A stretch of 64,000 nt of DNA from Corynespora cassiicola (Eukaryota > Ascomycota > Dothideomycetes > Pleosporales > Corynesporascaceae): positions 868,001-932,000 of the forward strand of contig JAEUWY010000015.1 of assembly GCA_022059125.1 (NCBI GenBank), given 5' to 3'. The notes beneath the pieces are model-generated. The model saw only the letters and a list, made by a program, of their open reading frames with translations. It searched no databases and was not told where the DNA came from. Position numbers and translations under genes: made by a program. Of the stretch, positions 20,724-31,561 are shown one piece after another (the first letter of the stretch is position 1; each line of letters begins with the position of its first letter).

Positions 20724-23700
20724 ATGACAATTGCGCGACAACGCTCTGCGTCCAACCTCTCCAGCTCCTCCGATCGCCGCCGCGCCCGCCCACCCACGCC
20801 GCTCTCTGCGAACCGCGCCAATCTCGGCGTCCCCAGCGAAGGCCTTTTGCTCAACGACGTGCCCGCCGTCAACTCGCCGCCCTCGTCGCTCCTCATCCCC
20901 TCGGGCGGCACCAGCTCGCCGTACCCGCTGCTGTCGCCCCAGCACAACCCCTACTCGACGAGCCCGCGCGCCCGCGCCCATACCGTCGCCGACCCCGCCC
21001 TCTCGCAGCGCCCGCCGCAGCAGACGTTTCTGCCGCCTTTGCAGTCGGCCATGCACCAACACCAGTACAATCTCCCGCCGCCGCCGCCCCAGCCCACCTC
21101 GACGCCCGCCTCGCACATCAATAGCCTGCCTCCGCCGCCTCCCAGGCCCGCCAACCAGAACGGCCTCGGCGGCATCTCTATACCCCCGCCGCCGCACACA
21201 AACTACGGCTGGGGCGCCCCGCGGCAGACCTACAACCCGAGCCTCTACCAGCCCTACTCGGTCCCCCCGCCGCCAGGTCCTCCGCCGCCCCAGAGCCAGC
21301 CCCAATCCAATGAGTCGGCCCCTTTGACTTCTGCGACCTACATACCCGGCGGGGAGTCATTCGGCCCTGGCGTGGGCATTCCGCCGCTGCACACGAGATA
21401 CTCGGAGCCCTATTACACCGAGGACGCGTACTCTGCCAACACTAACAACAGCTCGGCAAACGGCTTCTCTGCGTCGCAAGAGAATGGTCAGTATGGAACG
21501 AGCTCCGCCTTCAACCTCCCGCCCACCCCCAGTGGCCGCGGCCACCTCAACATCCCCACCGACCGAGCCCAAGGCTACGACTCTCCCGGCCCGCCGACAG
21601 CTACCCTGCAGAACCCGCACCCCCAGACTCATGGTAGCATCTACCACCGTGGCGAGAGCGCCGGGACCACGCCCATCTCGCCCAACGATGCCTCGATCCA
21701 GTGGCCGCAGGAGCGCGTGCAAATGTGGCTGTCCGGCCACGGATTTTCAAGAGACTGGCAAGAGACATTCAAGACGCTAGGCCTGGAAGGATCGAGGTTC
21801 CTCGAGATTGGGCGCGGCCACGGTGGGAAGGGTAATGTCGGCATGATGCACCAGGTCATCTTCCCCCAGCTCGCCAAGCAATGCACAGCAAGCGGGACCG
21901 GCTGGGATCAGAACCGCGAAAGAGATGAAGGGCGCAAGCTGCGAAGACTGGTCCGCGCCATTGTAGAGACGGGAAGTTCGAACAGCGCGCGCATGCCGCA
22001 GCGATCTGACACCGGCATGACGCTACCCAGCGCCGGTACCGAAGGCACGCTTGAGAACTCGCCGTACCTGGGCACCAGGATGGACTTTGGTTCGACACCC
22101 ACCACGGCGGGTGGTGGGGAAGAGAGCCCCGGACGACAAATGCTGGTTAGCTCCCCCGGTGCCACCAGCGCGCCCCGCCGCATATCAACCCAGCGCAACT
22201 TCACCGTCCCCGGCCTTGGCCCCCCTCCCGACTATATCGAAAATTCCAATCGCAGCATCTATTCGAAAGAGGCTTTGCGCGAGATCGACTCGAAGAACAA
22301 GCGCCATAGCCCCAATGCGTCTGGCGAATTTGCGCCCTCTTCATTTGGCAATCACCGCGAGGCCATGAGACAGGCGAGCCCGCAGCATAGCCCTGGTCTT
22401 CCATCCGCGCGCCTGGCCAACACCAACACCACCAACGGCGGCCAGTCCAGTGCCGGCCTCAGCACGTCCGCACCGCGGTACTACACCCATCACCGCGGCA
22501 ATAGCTCCGAGTCGAATCTGTCCACGTATGCCACTGCCGGTTCAATCAACGGTGGCTCTGGCCCTCCTTCGGGAAGGTCCTTTGATGGCCGATCCGAGAG
22601 CCGCAATGACAACAGGCGGAATGGCTACGATGGCTCTCGCCCTGGCACAGGTATGTCACGGCACGACAGTGCCGAGATACCTACCAGCGCAAAAGAGCAC
22701 CACAAGGGGTTCTTGCCGGACTGGGTGCGGCGCAGGAATAAGAAGAAGGAGGACGGGCATCCGTCGCCCGATGATACTAGCATCGACTCGCCTACCAGCC
22801 CGGCGAGCCAACGGCATCACCATCCCCTCTTTGCCAAGGGCATGAACTCCAGTGAAACGTCGCTGAACGAGCGCCCACCATCGAGGCGATCAGCCCAGAC
22901 CGATTCAGAGACCCGCACCGTGGGTCGTGGGAGGGCGACTTCGACACGAGAGGGAGAACGCAGGTTCGCCTTTGTGACGCCGGATGGCTGGAATTACCGG
23001 CTAGTCGAGGTGACCACTGCCAACTCAGCTGCCACTCTGAGGGCGCTTGTGTGCGAAGAACTCAACCCTGGCCTGAGCCAAATTCCTGGCGTACAGCTAC
23101 ATCTGACATCGCCAGGCCAGTACGAGCATGATGACATCTTGACTGACCAGAAGCTTCTAAAGGCGCGGTCCGAGCTTGGAAACAGGTTCGGAGACCTCAA
23201 AATCTACGTTAGGATCCCTCCCGATGCAGCTGTACCGCCATCAGCGGGCCTAGGCGTCTCATTCCCTGCCATACCAGTCAGCAGACCTGTTGATGAGAAC
23301 ACATACAAGCGACTCAACGATACACAGCTCGACTCTCCCGATGTCAAGTCTGGCGAATCTACCCTTGTACCCGACAAGACTGCGGCGCTCAAGAAGCTTG
23401 CCGAGAAGAACGAGCTGACCCCAGAGGCTGTTGCCGAACGATTAGGTGGTAGCAGTAGTGGCAGAGCGCACGAGCCCTCTTGGATCCCAGGAGATGAGAT
23501 ACCCGAGGAGGAACGTCGCAAGATGCTCGAGGCGGCCGCTGCGGTGCACCAGCAAGAGACTAAGCGTAAACAGGAAGAGTATCTCGCAATCCGCAAGAAG
23601 AAGATGAGAGAAAAGTCGCCAGGACCGTCATCGGCTTTGGACAAGGAAATTGGAATCCGCAGCCCTGGTGTCATCGACTTTGACGAACCACGCCATTCCC

Positions 23701-26251
23701 CGTATGAGGAGAACAGGCGGCACTTTGATGACCGGCGAAAGAGCAAACAATTGGTACCTCTCCGGGAGCCTCCGCCCGTGCCAGGCGATTCCAGCACCCT
23801 TCTCAAGGCTAACTCTCTGTCCAAGAACAAAAAGGACCGTACCTCTTGGCCCGAGAGCGATGATAGCAGCCAGCCCAAGCGACGCTCGACCGAGAACGAA
23901 ATCGCCAAGCGCAAGGCCATCCCGCAAGGACCCTCAGGTCTTGGCAGCATTGCTGCCGCCATCATCGGGGCAGGCAACATTGGCAGCTCGGTGGGAGCCG
24001 CCAACAAGGCACCTCCCAAGCCCCCACCGAAAGATTCTACCCATGATTCTTCGCCTGAAAACATTCGTCCTTCGCAGCGCATACTGCAAGAGAATGGGTT
24101 CGGGTCTGCGTCAGGTAGGAACAGTCCAGGTGGGTCTCCTCGAAGCCCCGGAGCCTTTACGATGAGCAAGGGCGATGTGCCGTTCTTGATTCCTGACTAT
24201 GAGGAAGATATACCCGACGACCTGTCCCTCGACCGGCCGGACCTCACCCTGAACATGCCCGGCACTATGAGCCCGGTCGCCACCAAGACCAAAGACGATG
24301 CATTGCCGAAACTGTCAAGATCACCCAACGTTAGCCCTCATTCTTCGCGACCACCTACAGGAACCCTCTCGAGGGAGCCTTCCAGAGTGTCTGTGCATGG
24401 TCCGACGCTTGACTTCAAGGAAAACCATGTATCTTTCCATTCTGCGCCCATGTTGGACCCTGTGGATTCCGATGATGACTCTGACGAGGGCCTCTTCGCC
24501 ATGCCAATAGCCAAGGCAAGCCCAATTACCCCTGGCAAGAGGGATGGGCGCACACAGCGACCGAGCCTACGATTAAAGACATCGAGATCGAAGAACTCGC
24601 TCGCAGGGTTCGCTAGCGGATCTGGCGACCACAGTGCTGCCGCGGAAGAAACTCGTCCCCAGCTCAACGAACTACATCCCGAGTCTGCCGCGTCTACCAA
24701 CTGGACTGATTCTCCCGACGAAGCAAACAGGTTCTTGCGTCGCGAATCGTTTGCTAGCGACCTATGGGCGAATCGTCCCCCAGCCGAAGCACTTGTTGAA
24801 CATCTTGATGAGTTTTTCCCGAACGTCAATCTCGATCAGCCCATGCTCGAGGAAGATATGACTGATACTGATGCATCAACCGAAGTGACCAGCGACTATT
24901 CCAAGGAAAGCCGCTCTGTCACCCCCTTGTCCTCATACGAAGAACCCAGCACTCTGAACACAGTCATGCCGAGCGCAAACCTGAACAGAGGTTCCGCCGG
25001 TATGCAATCAATTGCCCAGCGGAATATAAGGAAATCCGGTGTCGGACTAGGACGAACCAAGTCTATTCGCGAGGTCGTCAAGTCGCAATACCAGCCCTTT
25101 GAGAAGAAGCCTGTCCCTGGCCCTGCTCATTCCTCCATGGGCGGACCGTCACGAGTCGCCACTCTCCGGAACAGCGAGGGCATCGTTCGGAGAAAATCCA
25201 CAAAGATGTTCAACGCCAAGATCGAACAGGTAAAGCCACCCCGAGGCTCTAGGCTGATCCAATTGGAGACGATCCCTCAAGACCACCTGCCCCTTCCACA
25301 GCGCCAGCCAACCTTCAAATGGATGAAGGGTCAACTGATTGGTAAGGGTACATTCGGAAGAGTGTACCTTGGTATGAACATTACCACTGGAGAGCTTATC
25401 GCTGTCAAGCAAGTCGAGGTCAAGCCGCAAGCCGCCGGCTCTGACAAGGACAAGATCAAGGAGCTAGTCAAGAGTCTGGATCAGGAGATTGATACCATGC
25501 AGCATCTTGACCATCCCAATATCGTCCAGTATCTCGGTTGCGAGCGCAAAGAGTACAGCATCTCCATCTTCTTGGAGTACATCAGTGGTGGTTCGGTTGG
25601 CTCCTGTCTCCGCAAACACGGCAAGTTCGAGGAGTCTGTCGTCAGTTCTCTCACGCGGCAGACCCTCCTCGGCCTAGCCTACCTCCACAGGGAAGGCATT
25701 CTTCACCGTGATCTCAAGGCCGACAACATCCTGCTCGACCTTGATGGCACCTGCAAGATTTCTGATTTCGGTATCTCGAAGAAGAGCGACAACATTTACG
25801 GCAACGACGTCACAAACAGCATGCAAGGCTCCGTCTTCTGGATGGCCCCAGAAGTCATCCGATCCCAAGGACAAGGCTACTCTGCCAAGGTTGACATTTG
25901 GTCTCTCGGCTGTGTCGTGCTCGAAATGTTTGCTGGCCGACGACCCTGGTCCAAGGAAGAGGCAATCGGCGCCATCTACAAGCTAGGCAGTCTGAATCAA
26001 GCTCCTCCTATTCCAGATGACGTTTCCAGAGTCATCGGAGTAGAGGGTTTGAGTTTCATGTACGACTGCTTCACAATGTCAGTAGTCTATTTAGTTTCAT
26101 CAAAAAGAAAGTATAACTAACAATATGCAGCGATCCCGCCGAGCGCCCAACAGCCGACACCTTGCTCCGAGCTCCATTCTGTTTCTCCGATCCCAACTAC
26201 AACTTCTTGGACACGGAACTATATGCCAAAATCAGAGGCGCCTTCCAGTAA
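20724..26251 (+). CDS. bck1: BCK1-type MAP kinase kinase kinase (cell-wall integrity pathway)
   Basis: Exons 20724..26077 and 26131..26251, a 53-bp intron with a CTAAC branch, 1,824 residues. The junction restores TIDPAERPTADTLLR, the end of the kinase domain. Order: Pro-rich N-terminus; SAM-like domain at about residues 325-400 (VQMWLSGHGFSRDW...FLEIGRG); Ras-binding-like fold at about 748-830 (FVTPDGWNYRLVEV...DLKIYVR); long Ser/Pro-rich disordered middle; Ser/Thr kinase at about 1532-1805 with GKGTFGRVYLG, AVKQVEV, HRDLKADN and DFGISKKS. In fungi this kinase acts below Pkc1 and phosphorylates the Mkk kinase of the Slt2/MpkA cascade. The start at 20724 follows an in-frame region lacking ATG. 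Ste11-type kinases are an alternative, but the C-terminal kinase and large size favour BCK1. Confidence 0.93.
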
Positions 26252-27212
26252 ACTTTTACCAATGATGTTCTCCATCACACAATTAACCAATCTCCTTACT
26301 CACCTACCAACCCGCTTCCTCAGAGCCGACGGCCTTCGCCCTTTTACTTGTCGTTCCGATTCCCCACAAGCACATATACCCGCTTTGGCTGTCATTTCTC
26401 CTCGAAAAATTATATCTCTTTTGTCGATGATGGTTTCCTTGCCGTTGACTAATTGGGTCACGGCTGCCTTTGAGTGAGGTGAATTTTTACAACTTCACTA
26501 AGCGAGGCGTTCATTTTGTTGGGGGTTTGTTCCGCATGATGGGACCCTCCGTTTGTGACGACTTTTTTTCATTTTGGATGGTGGAAAGGCGGGAGGGTGT
26601 GCTGCTGATGTGCTACTCTGTTCAAGGAGAGGGAATGTTGTGTATGATGAGACTCCATGACTGGGTGGTAGCTAGGCCGTGCAATCTATAGTGTCTGTAG
26701 TGTAGTGTCTGGAGCGCGTTACGGGAAAACCGCCGCGCAAAAATATGAGCATTTTGTTGTTCAACCGTGTTGCAGCTTCGACCAAGTAGTCGTGGCTGCC
26801 TAAAAGTTGATGCAGTGGTACGTGACAAGATTTAATGAGGGATGCCACACAGGTTTGCTCAACAACCATGATTCCAAAAATTCATAGAGGTGTTCAATTT
26901 TTACATGCTATATATACCCAGGCAAGGCCGGATACTGCCTGCCACTACCATGACCACGAGCCAGAACCCAGAGGTCTGGACAAAGTCACACACCAGCAAA
27001 CAAGCCACTACTCGACGTGCCTTCCTCTCCTGGCTCCTACATGCCAGCACCAGCACCAGCACCAGCACCAGCACACTCGGCCACCCAAGAAACCCAACCT
27101 CTCGACCGCCCACGACCACTGCCAACTACCCGGCCACCCACTCACCTATCGATACGCAAAACCCACGACACCTCTCTCTCCCCCGAAATCTAAAGAAAAC
27201 AGGAACTAAAAA
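26252..27212. other. intergenic, no gene seen, one hexanucleotide repeat
   Basis: About 960 bases: the 3' flank of the kinase gene and the leader of the next gene. Apart from the CAGCAC array nothing stands out. Confidence 0.5.
27045..27074. repeat. 6-bp tandem array CAGCAC, five perfect copies
   Basis: Continuous from 27045 to 27074, about 140 bp before the ATG of the following gene. Confidence 0.9.
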
Positions 27213-28175
27213 ATGAGCCCCTACACACAGTGCTTCCTCCTCGGCACCTCACCCCCCTCCTCCCCCTCCCCTTCCAACAAAAACACCCCACCCCCTTCCC
27301 TCCCCTCCACCCTCGCCCCAGCCAACTTCTTCCGCGCCGCCCGCCCCACATCACCCTCCCTGCGCCGCCACACGCACCCCAAGCGCGCCCCGGCGCCGAC
27401 GCCCCTGCTGGGGCCTGATAATCCGTACTTCCCGCCGAGCTTTTTGCTGGATGAGTTTATGGCGGGGAGGGGGGCGGCGACGGGGCTGGCAGGTCCGGCG
27501 GCAGCGGCAGCGGCAGCAGCAGGAGAAGGAGGAGATGAGCGTGCGACTGCGGAGGTGGATGGAGAGGTGTTGGCGGAGATGGCGCCGTTGACGAGGCAGG
27601 GGGGTAGGGAGCGGGTGGGGTTTGCGCTGGTGTTGCCGGAGGGGAGGGGGAGGGGGGGAAAAGGGACTGTGACGGAGGCTGAGGGGAGGCAGGAGCGGAG
27701 GAGTGAGGAGTTGGAGAAGTATAGGAGGGCGGTTGGGGAGAGGATTAGGGAAGCTATGTTAGCTAGGGGGAGGTCTTGTTCTAAAAATGATGGGGTGGAG
27801 GGTAAGTGATGGACTGCCTCCCCTTTTTTGCATCGCTTTGGTTGGTGGGTGAGTGCTGTGGATTGAGGGGGTTGGTTGTTGCTGAAGTTGCAAGATAGAG
27901 ACTCTGAGTGGGCAGATGGAGTGGGCGACCATGACAGTGGGGATGATGACTGGAGGACACCTGACGCTAGCTTCGACGATAATGGAGATGAAGACGGAGG
28001 GAGGGATGTCAACGAGGGCTCCACTGATGAGGGCGACGAAAGTGAAGATATTCAAGTCGAGGCCAACAACCCGGACTCCGACTCACCTTCCCATGAAAAT
28101 AGCCAAGACGATCAACATGGTCAAAACGAGCAGCACGTCCAGCACAACGCAGTTCGCGCTATGGACGGCATTTAG
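27213..28175 (+). CDS. acidic low-complexity protein of unknown function (structure uncertain)
   Basis: Exons 27213..27801 and 27895..28175; the 93-bp intron has a textbook GTAAGT donor and matches phase (EG-DRDSEW); 289 residues. The N-terminal half is Pro/Ser-rich, then comes an Ala/Gly run, then a charged helix (RRSEELEKYRRAVGERIREAM). The second exon is strongly acidic (Asp/Glu/Asn-rich), ending HNAVRAMDGI-stop. The same frame stays open beyond this TAG for another 109 codons, so the real gene may continue. I recognise no family. Confidence 0.5.
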
Positions 28176-28503
28176 CGCCACCACCTCGTGGAGCTCTGGG
28201 GAAACCCACACCCCCGCCGCCGAGAACGAGCCATACAGGCAGCCATCGCCCAGTGGCCAAGATGGCATCACGGCGAGCCACCGGTAGACATGATAGCGCA
28301 GGTGGAAGACGAACCGCGTCGGATAAGAATGGGGTTAGTCCAGGAGAGGCGGCAGCTGGCAGTGCGACACGCTGAGCTCTGCGCCCAGCTTGGGGACACG
28401 AACGCCTGGGGTATGCTCCCGCTGACATTCATCGCGCTCTTGATATGGCTGGGCTTTAGTCTGCAATTCCCTTCCTTTGTTTTTCCTCTTCTTCTTCAGC
28501 CCT
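28176..28503 (+). other. open frame continuing past the TAG, with a membrane-helix segment
   Basis: In the same frame as the preceding exon. It has a charged helical stretch (RRIRMGLVQERRQLAVRHAE) followed by a hydrophobic helix (WGMLPLTFIALLIWLGFSL). It could be a further exon, the distal part of a gene broken by the TAG at 28173-28175, or a separate short gene. A GT..AG segment 28137-28175 would remove the stop in frame, but at 39 nt it is shorter than any other intron seen here. Confidence 0.4.
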
Positions 28504-31500
28504 GAACACGACAATTACCACGCGGCTGCAAGGTCGTATGCAAAGTTTTGGACGGCTGCGCCAGAAAACCCAGTGGCGTTTTCGAATAGCACAACGTTGG
28601 GAGAGGAGGTGGTGGTACCTTTTGCGCCTCTTGTCATGTTAGTGCTGCGCGCTGCACGATTAGCATTCGCCCAGCTCCCCGTAGTTGCAACACTTTGCAA
28701 CTCTATTCTCTACCACATCAACCAAGCACATTTCGACCGCATCCATCCCTTCCTCTTACGCACGCACGCACGTGGTGGTGCTGCGACTCGAGCTCCCCGT
28801 CCCGATAGAGTCAAGTGCGCGGATACGACCTGACTCTTTTGTGCCCTGCCCTGGGTCAGACCCCCAAACGGCATGGCCGACTCGCGATCCAATCAATAGC
28901 GGTGGCCTGTGGCGCATGCAGGGCAAAAAAAGGCCAGCCTGAAAGATTCTAGGCCCGCAGTTTCGAAAAAAAGTGGCCAGTGGCAATAAAATGGCGCAAA
29001 CAAAGTGCCATTTGCAGCATGGTCATTTTGCGCGGATGGAGATAAAAACACGAAGGGGCACCGCGGAATCAATCCGGCAGCTGACGATGGGCGTAGTGGG
29101 GGGGAGGGGGGAGCGGAAATCGGAAACGCGGCATGCAGCCGGTGGAGTGTAGGTAGGTAGAGTTGGAAACATGGAACATGGGAAACGCGTGGGTACGTGC
29201 TACCTGGGAGAACGCGCGGTTTGCGTGAAGCAAGGGGAAAAGGGCATACGCACGTATATTTTGCTTGGGAGTTGAGGGTGTAAGTGGTCGCTGAGCGTAC
29301 CGTTGGGGCTCGAGGCCGCTAGGGAAGAGCCGCCACATGGATGGCACTATCGACCCTCCGTCCTCCTATCGATTCCCTCTAGAATGTCTGGTAGGCCCGC
29401 GGGTGACACGAGGGAGGACAATGGGATCCAACATGGCCTTCATCTCGTCAGAGACATTGCGGTTGCACGAGAACGGTGTTGTGTGGAGGCGCGCGCTACG
29501 GATCCGACGTCGACGCTGTAAGCAGGAGACAGGCAGCGCATTGGATGCGCCGACGCTTGGATGCGCCGACGCGTCCTTCCAGGCCAGAAGATTGAGAGGT
29601 GCGAAGAATAGCCCACCATGTGCAGGCGTTGTGAAACCCATGACAGGACAGATGGGATAGGATTGGATTGGAAGCGGCCTAGGAGCAAATAAGGACAATA
29701 CGAGTAGCTGGAGTGGGATCAGACGAATAGAGCAGGCGGGCCGAATGTCAGGTGAGACTTTCCTATGGGGGACGGCGATTATTCTTGGTCGGACATTTAT
29801 TTCCTATTTGCTCGGAGACAAGATTGTAAAGCGCAGGGTCATTACCTAGAGGGTGTTTTGCGGGCGGGCGCGATTGTCGTGATGTTCGCTCGTCAACTCC
29901 TGGCCTGCCCCCGCCGCCGTCTTTGACCGAGTGGATTCCCGAAGGGTCGATGCTGACGGCATTGGGCTGTACTCGGTACTCTACATCGGTCCAGGAGAAA
30001 ACAAAGGCAGGCACTGTGCAGGAGCGGCGCGAACGGGTGCGTGTCCTTTTAGAATGGGCCGCAGGCTGACTGGCATGGCCGAAGGGCACATCCATCGCCG
30101 TGGGCGCGGAATCAGCTGGGGGGAAAAGAGGTGGAGTTAAGCTCCAGGCGAGGATTAAGGAAGGCCCATCGAAACGGCGACAGGCCTCGGGCGTCTCAGA
30201 CAGACAGAGCGACAGATTGGCAGAATCAATGTGCGGGTGGCTCTGGGCTAGCCGAGTGTGCCGTGAAACAGACGGCTCTGGTGGATTGGGATGTTCGCAC
30301 GGGTCCTTGAACAAGCACAAGATGTGCAGCCAGCGCCTCTGTTGGGAAGCTTGGGGGCAATCGGGGTAGGAGAAGGAGAACAGCGCCGTTGAGGAGTCCC
30401 TTGCGGGCCCGGCGGGGCGTGACGTCGGAGAGATGATGATGGGCGCCGTGTCGCAATGGGAGGGGGGAGGACGGTGGACGGGGGCACACTCAACAGGCAG
30501 TGAATGCCACGGCGCATGGGTGGCCACCGTTGCCGAGGTCGGCTTTGTCAACCGCAAACCGCCTGCGGCAGCCCTCACAGCCTCAGCCTCCCTGCAATTA
30601 AATGTCTCCGAGCTGCTGACGGGTCCGGAGTCCGCTGCGGCGCTGCGGCGCTGGCCTGTCGAGCCACAGTGCGCCGCCGTGGGCAATGGCTGACGGGCTA
30701 GTCACGGGGTCGCTCCACCATGTTACGAAGCCCTTTTCTTTCATGCTGTCAACAGCCTTCGCGCAGGCCCGAATCGCCTCCAGGGCAGGGCCGGCGGCGA
30801 ATGCAGATGGTTTCGGGTCTCGTCTGTGCAGACTTCAGACGGAAAGGCTCGCATGGCAGACGGCAGCGCCCAAGGCCCACGGCCTGCCCACGCATCCACG
30901 GCGCCGTGTACACGACCACCAGCACCACGACCGCGTCGACTGTTCCTGGCCTGAGAAGTGAGCGGCTGCCGTCCCGAATCAGCAACGCTACAGCAGCGCT
31001 GCCGCGGGATTTGGCTTAAATCAGGGGCGCGCCAGCTCGCAGATCGATGGGCGGTTTAGTCGTTTCGGGACGACAGGGGCGCCCACTTCTCCACCGCGCG
31101 TCCAAGGCCACCCAATCATGGCGGCATCGACACCTCGAATACGATGCGCGTGGATGCGCCAGCAGCACTGTCGTCGCAACCCTGCACACGCCCGCACACG
31201 CCCTCTGTCCAAAAGGGAAGCCCTGGGGGTCGGCCCAATCCCAGTGCAGTTGGCCAGAAATAGGAATTGTATATGACCCGCCGGCCATCCGCCCCTGTCG
31301 CTACGAATGCCAACCCTCCTAATTCCCCGTTCTTGACGTCGAGGTTGGTTCCTTCAACCTCAATTGCCTTTTTTGCAAGACCGAGGACTCGTTCTTTAGG
31401 TCGTTACACTCTTTTTTGCCAAAAGCACCGCCTTCCTTCCACCCATATTTCTTTTGGGTCCAGTCCTCTCTTTTTCCGGCTGAGACCCATCCAGTCCTTA

Positions 31501-31561
31501 ACCCCACGAAACGGCATTTCTTCTCGACCTACAACGTCGTCCGTCGCAGCTTTTCCCAGCC
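28504..31561. other. 3 kb without a supported gene, upstream of tyrosinase
   Basis: Long chance frames exist on both strands (for example 29763-30686 minus) but they are Pro/Ser/Cys/Arg-rich with no domain and no conserved motif. An open stretch at about 28504-28830 might belong to the preceding uncertain gene. The rest is presumably an extended promoter. I see no transposon or RNA gene. Confidence 0.5.

Noticed and set aside
23204..24169. 321-codon minus-strand frame inside the kinase gene
   Set aside because: Antisense shadow of the kinase coding sequence; Ser/Leu-rich with no motif.
29763..30686. 307-codon minus-strand frame upstream of tyrosinase
   Set aside because: Low-complexity Pro/Ser/His composition, no domain, no intron signals or promoter; consistent with chance in GC-rich DNA.
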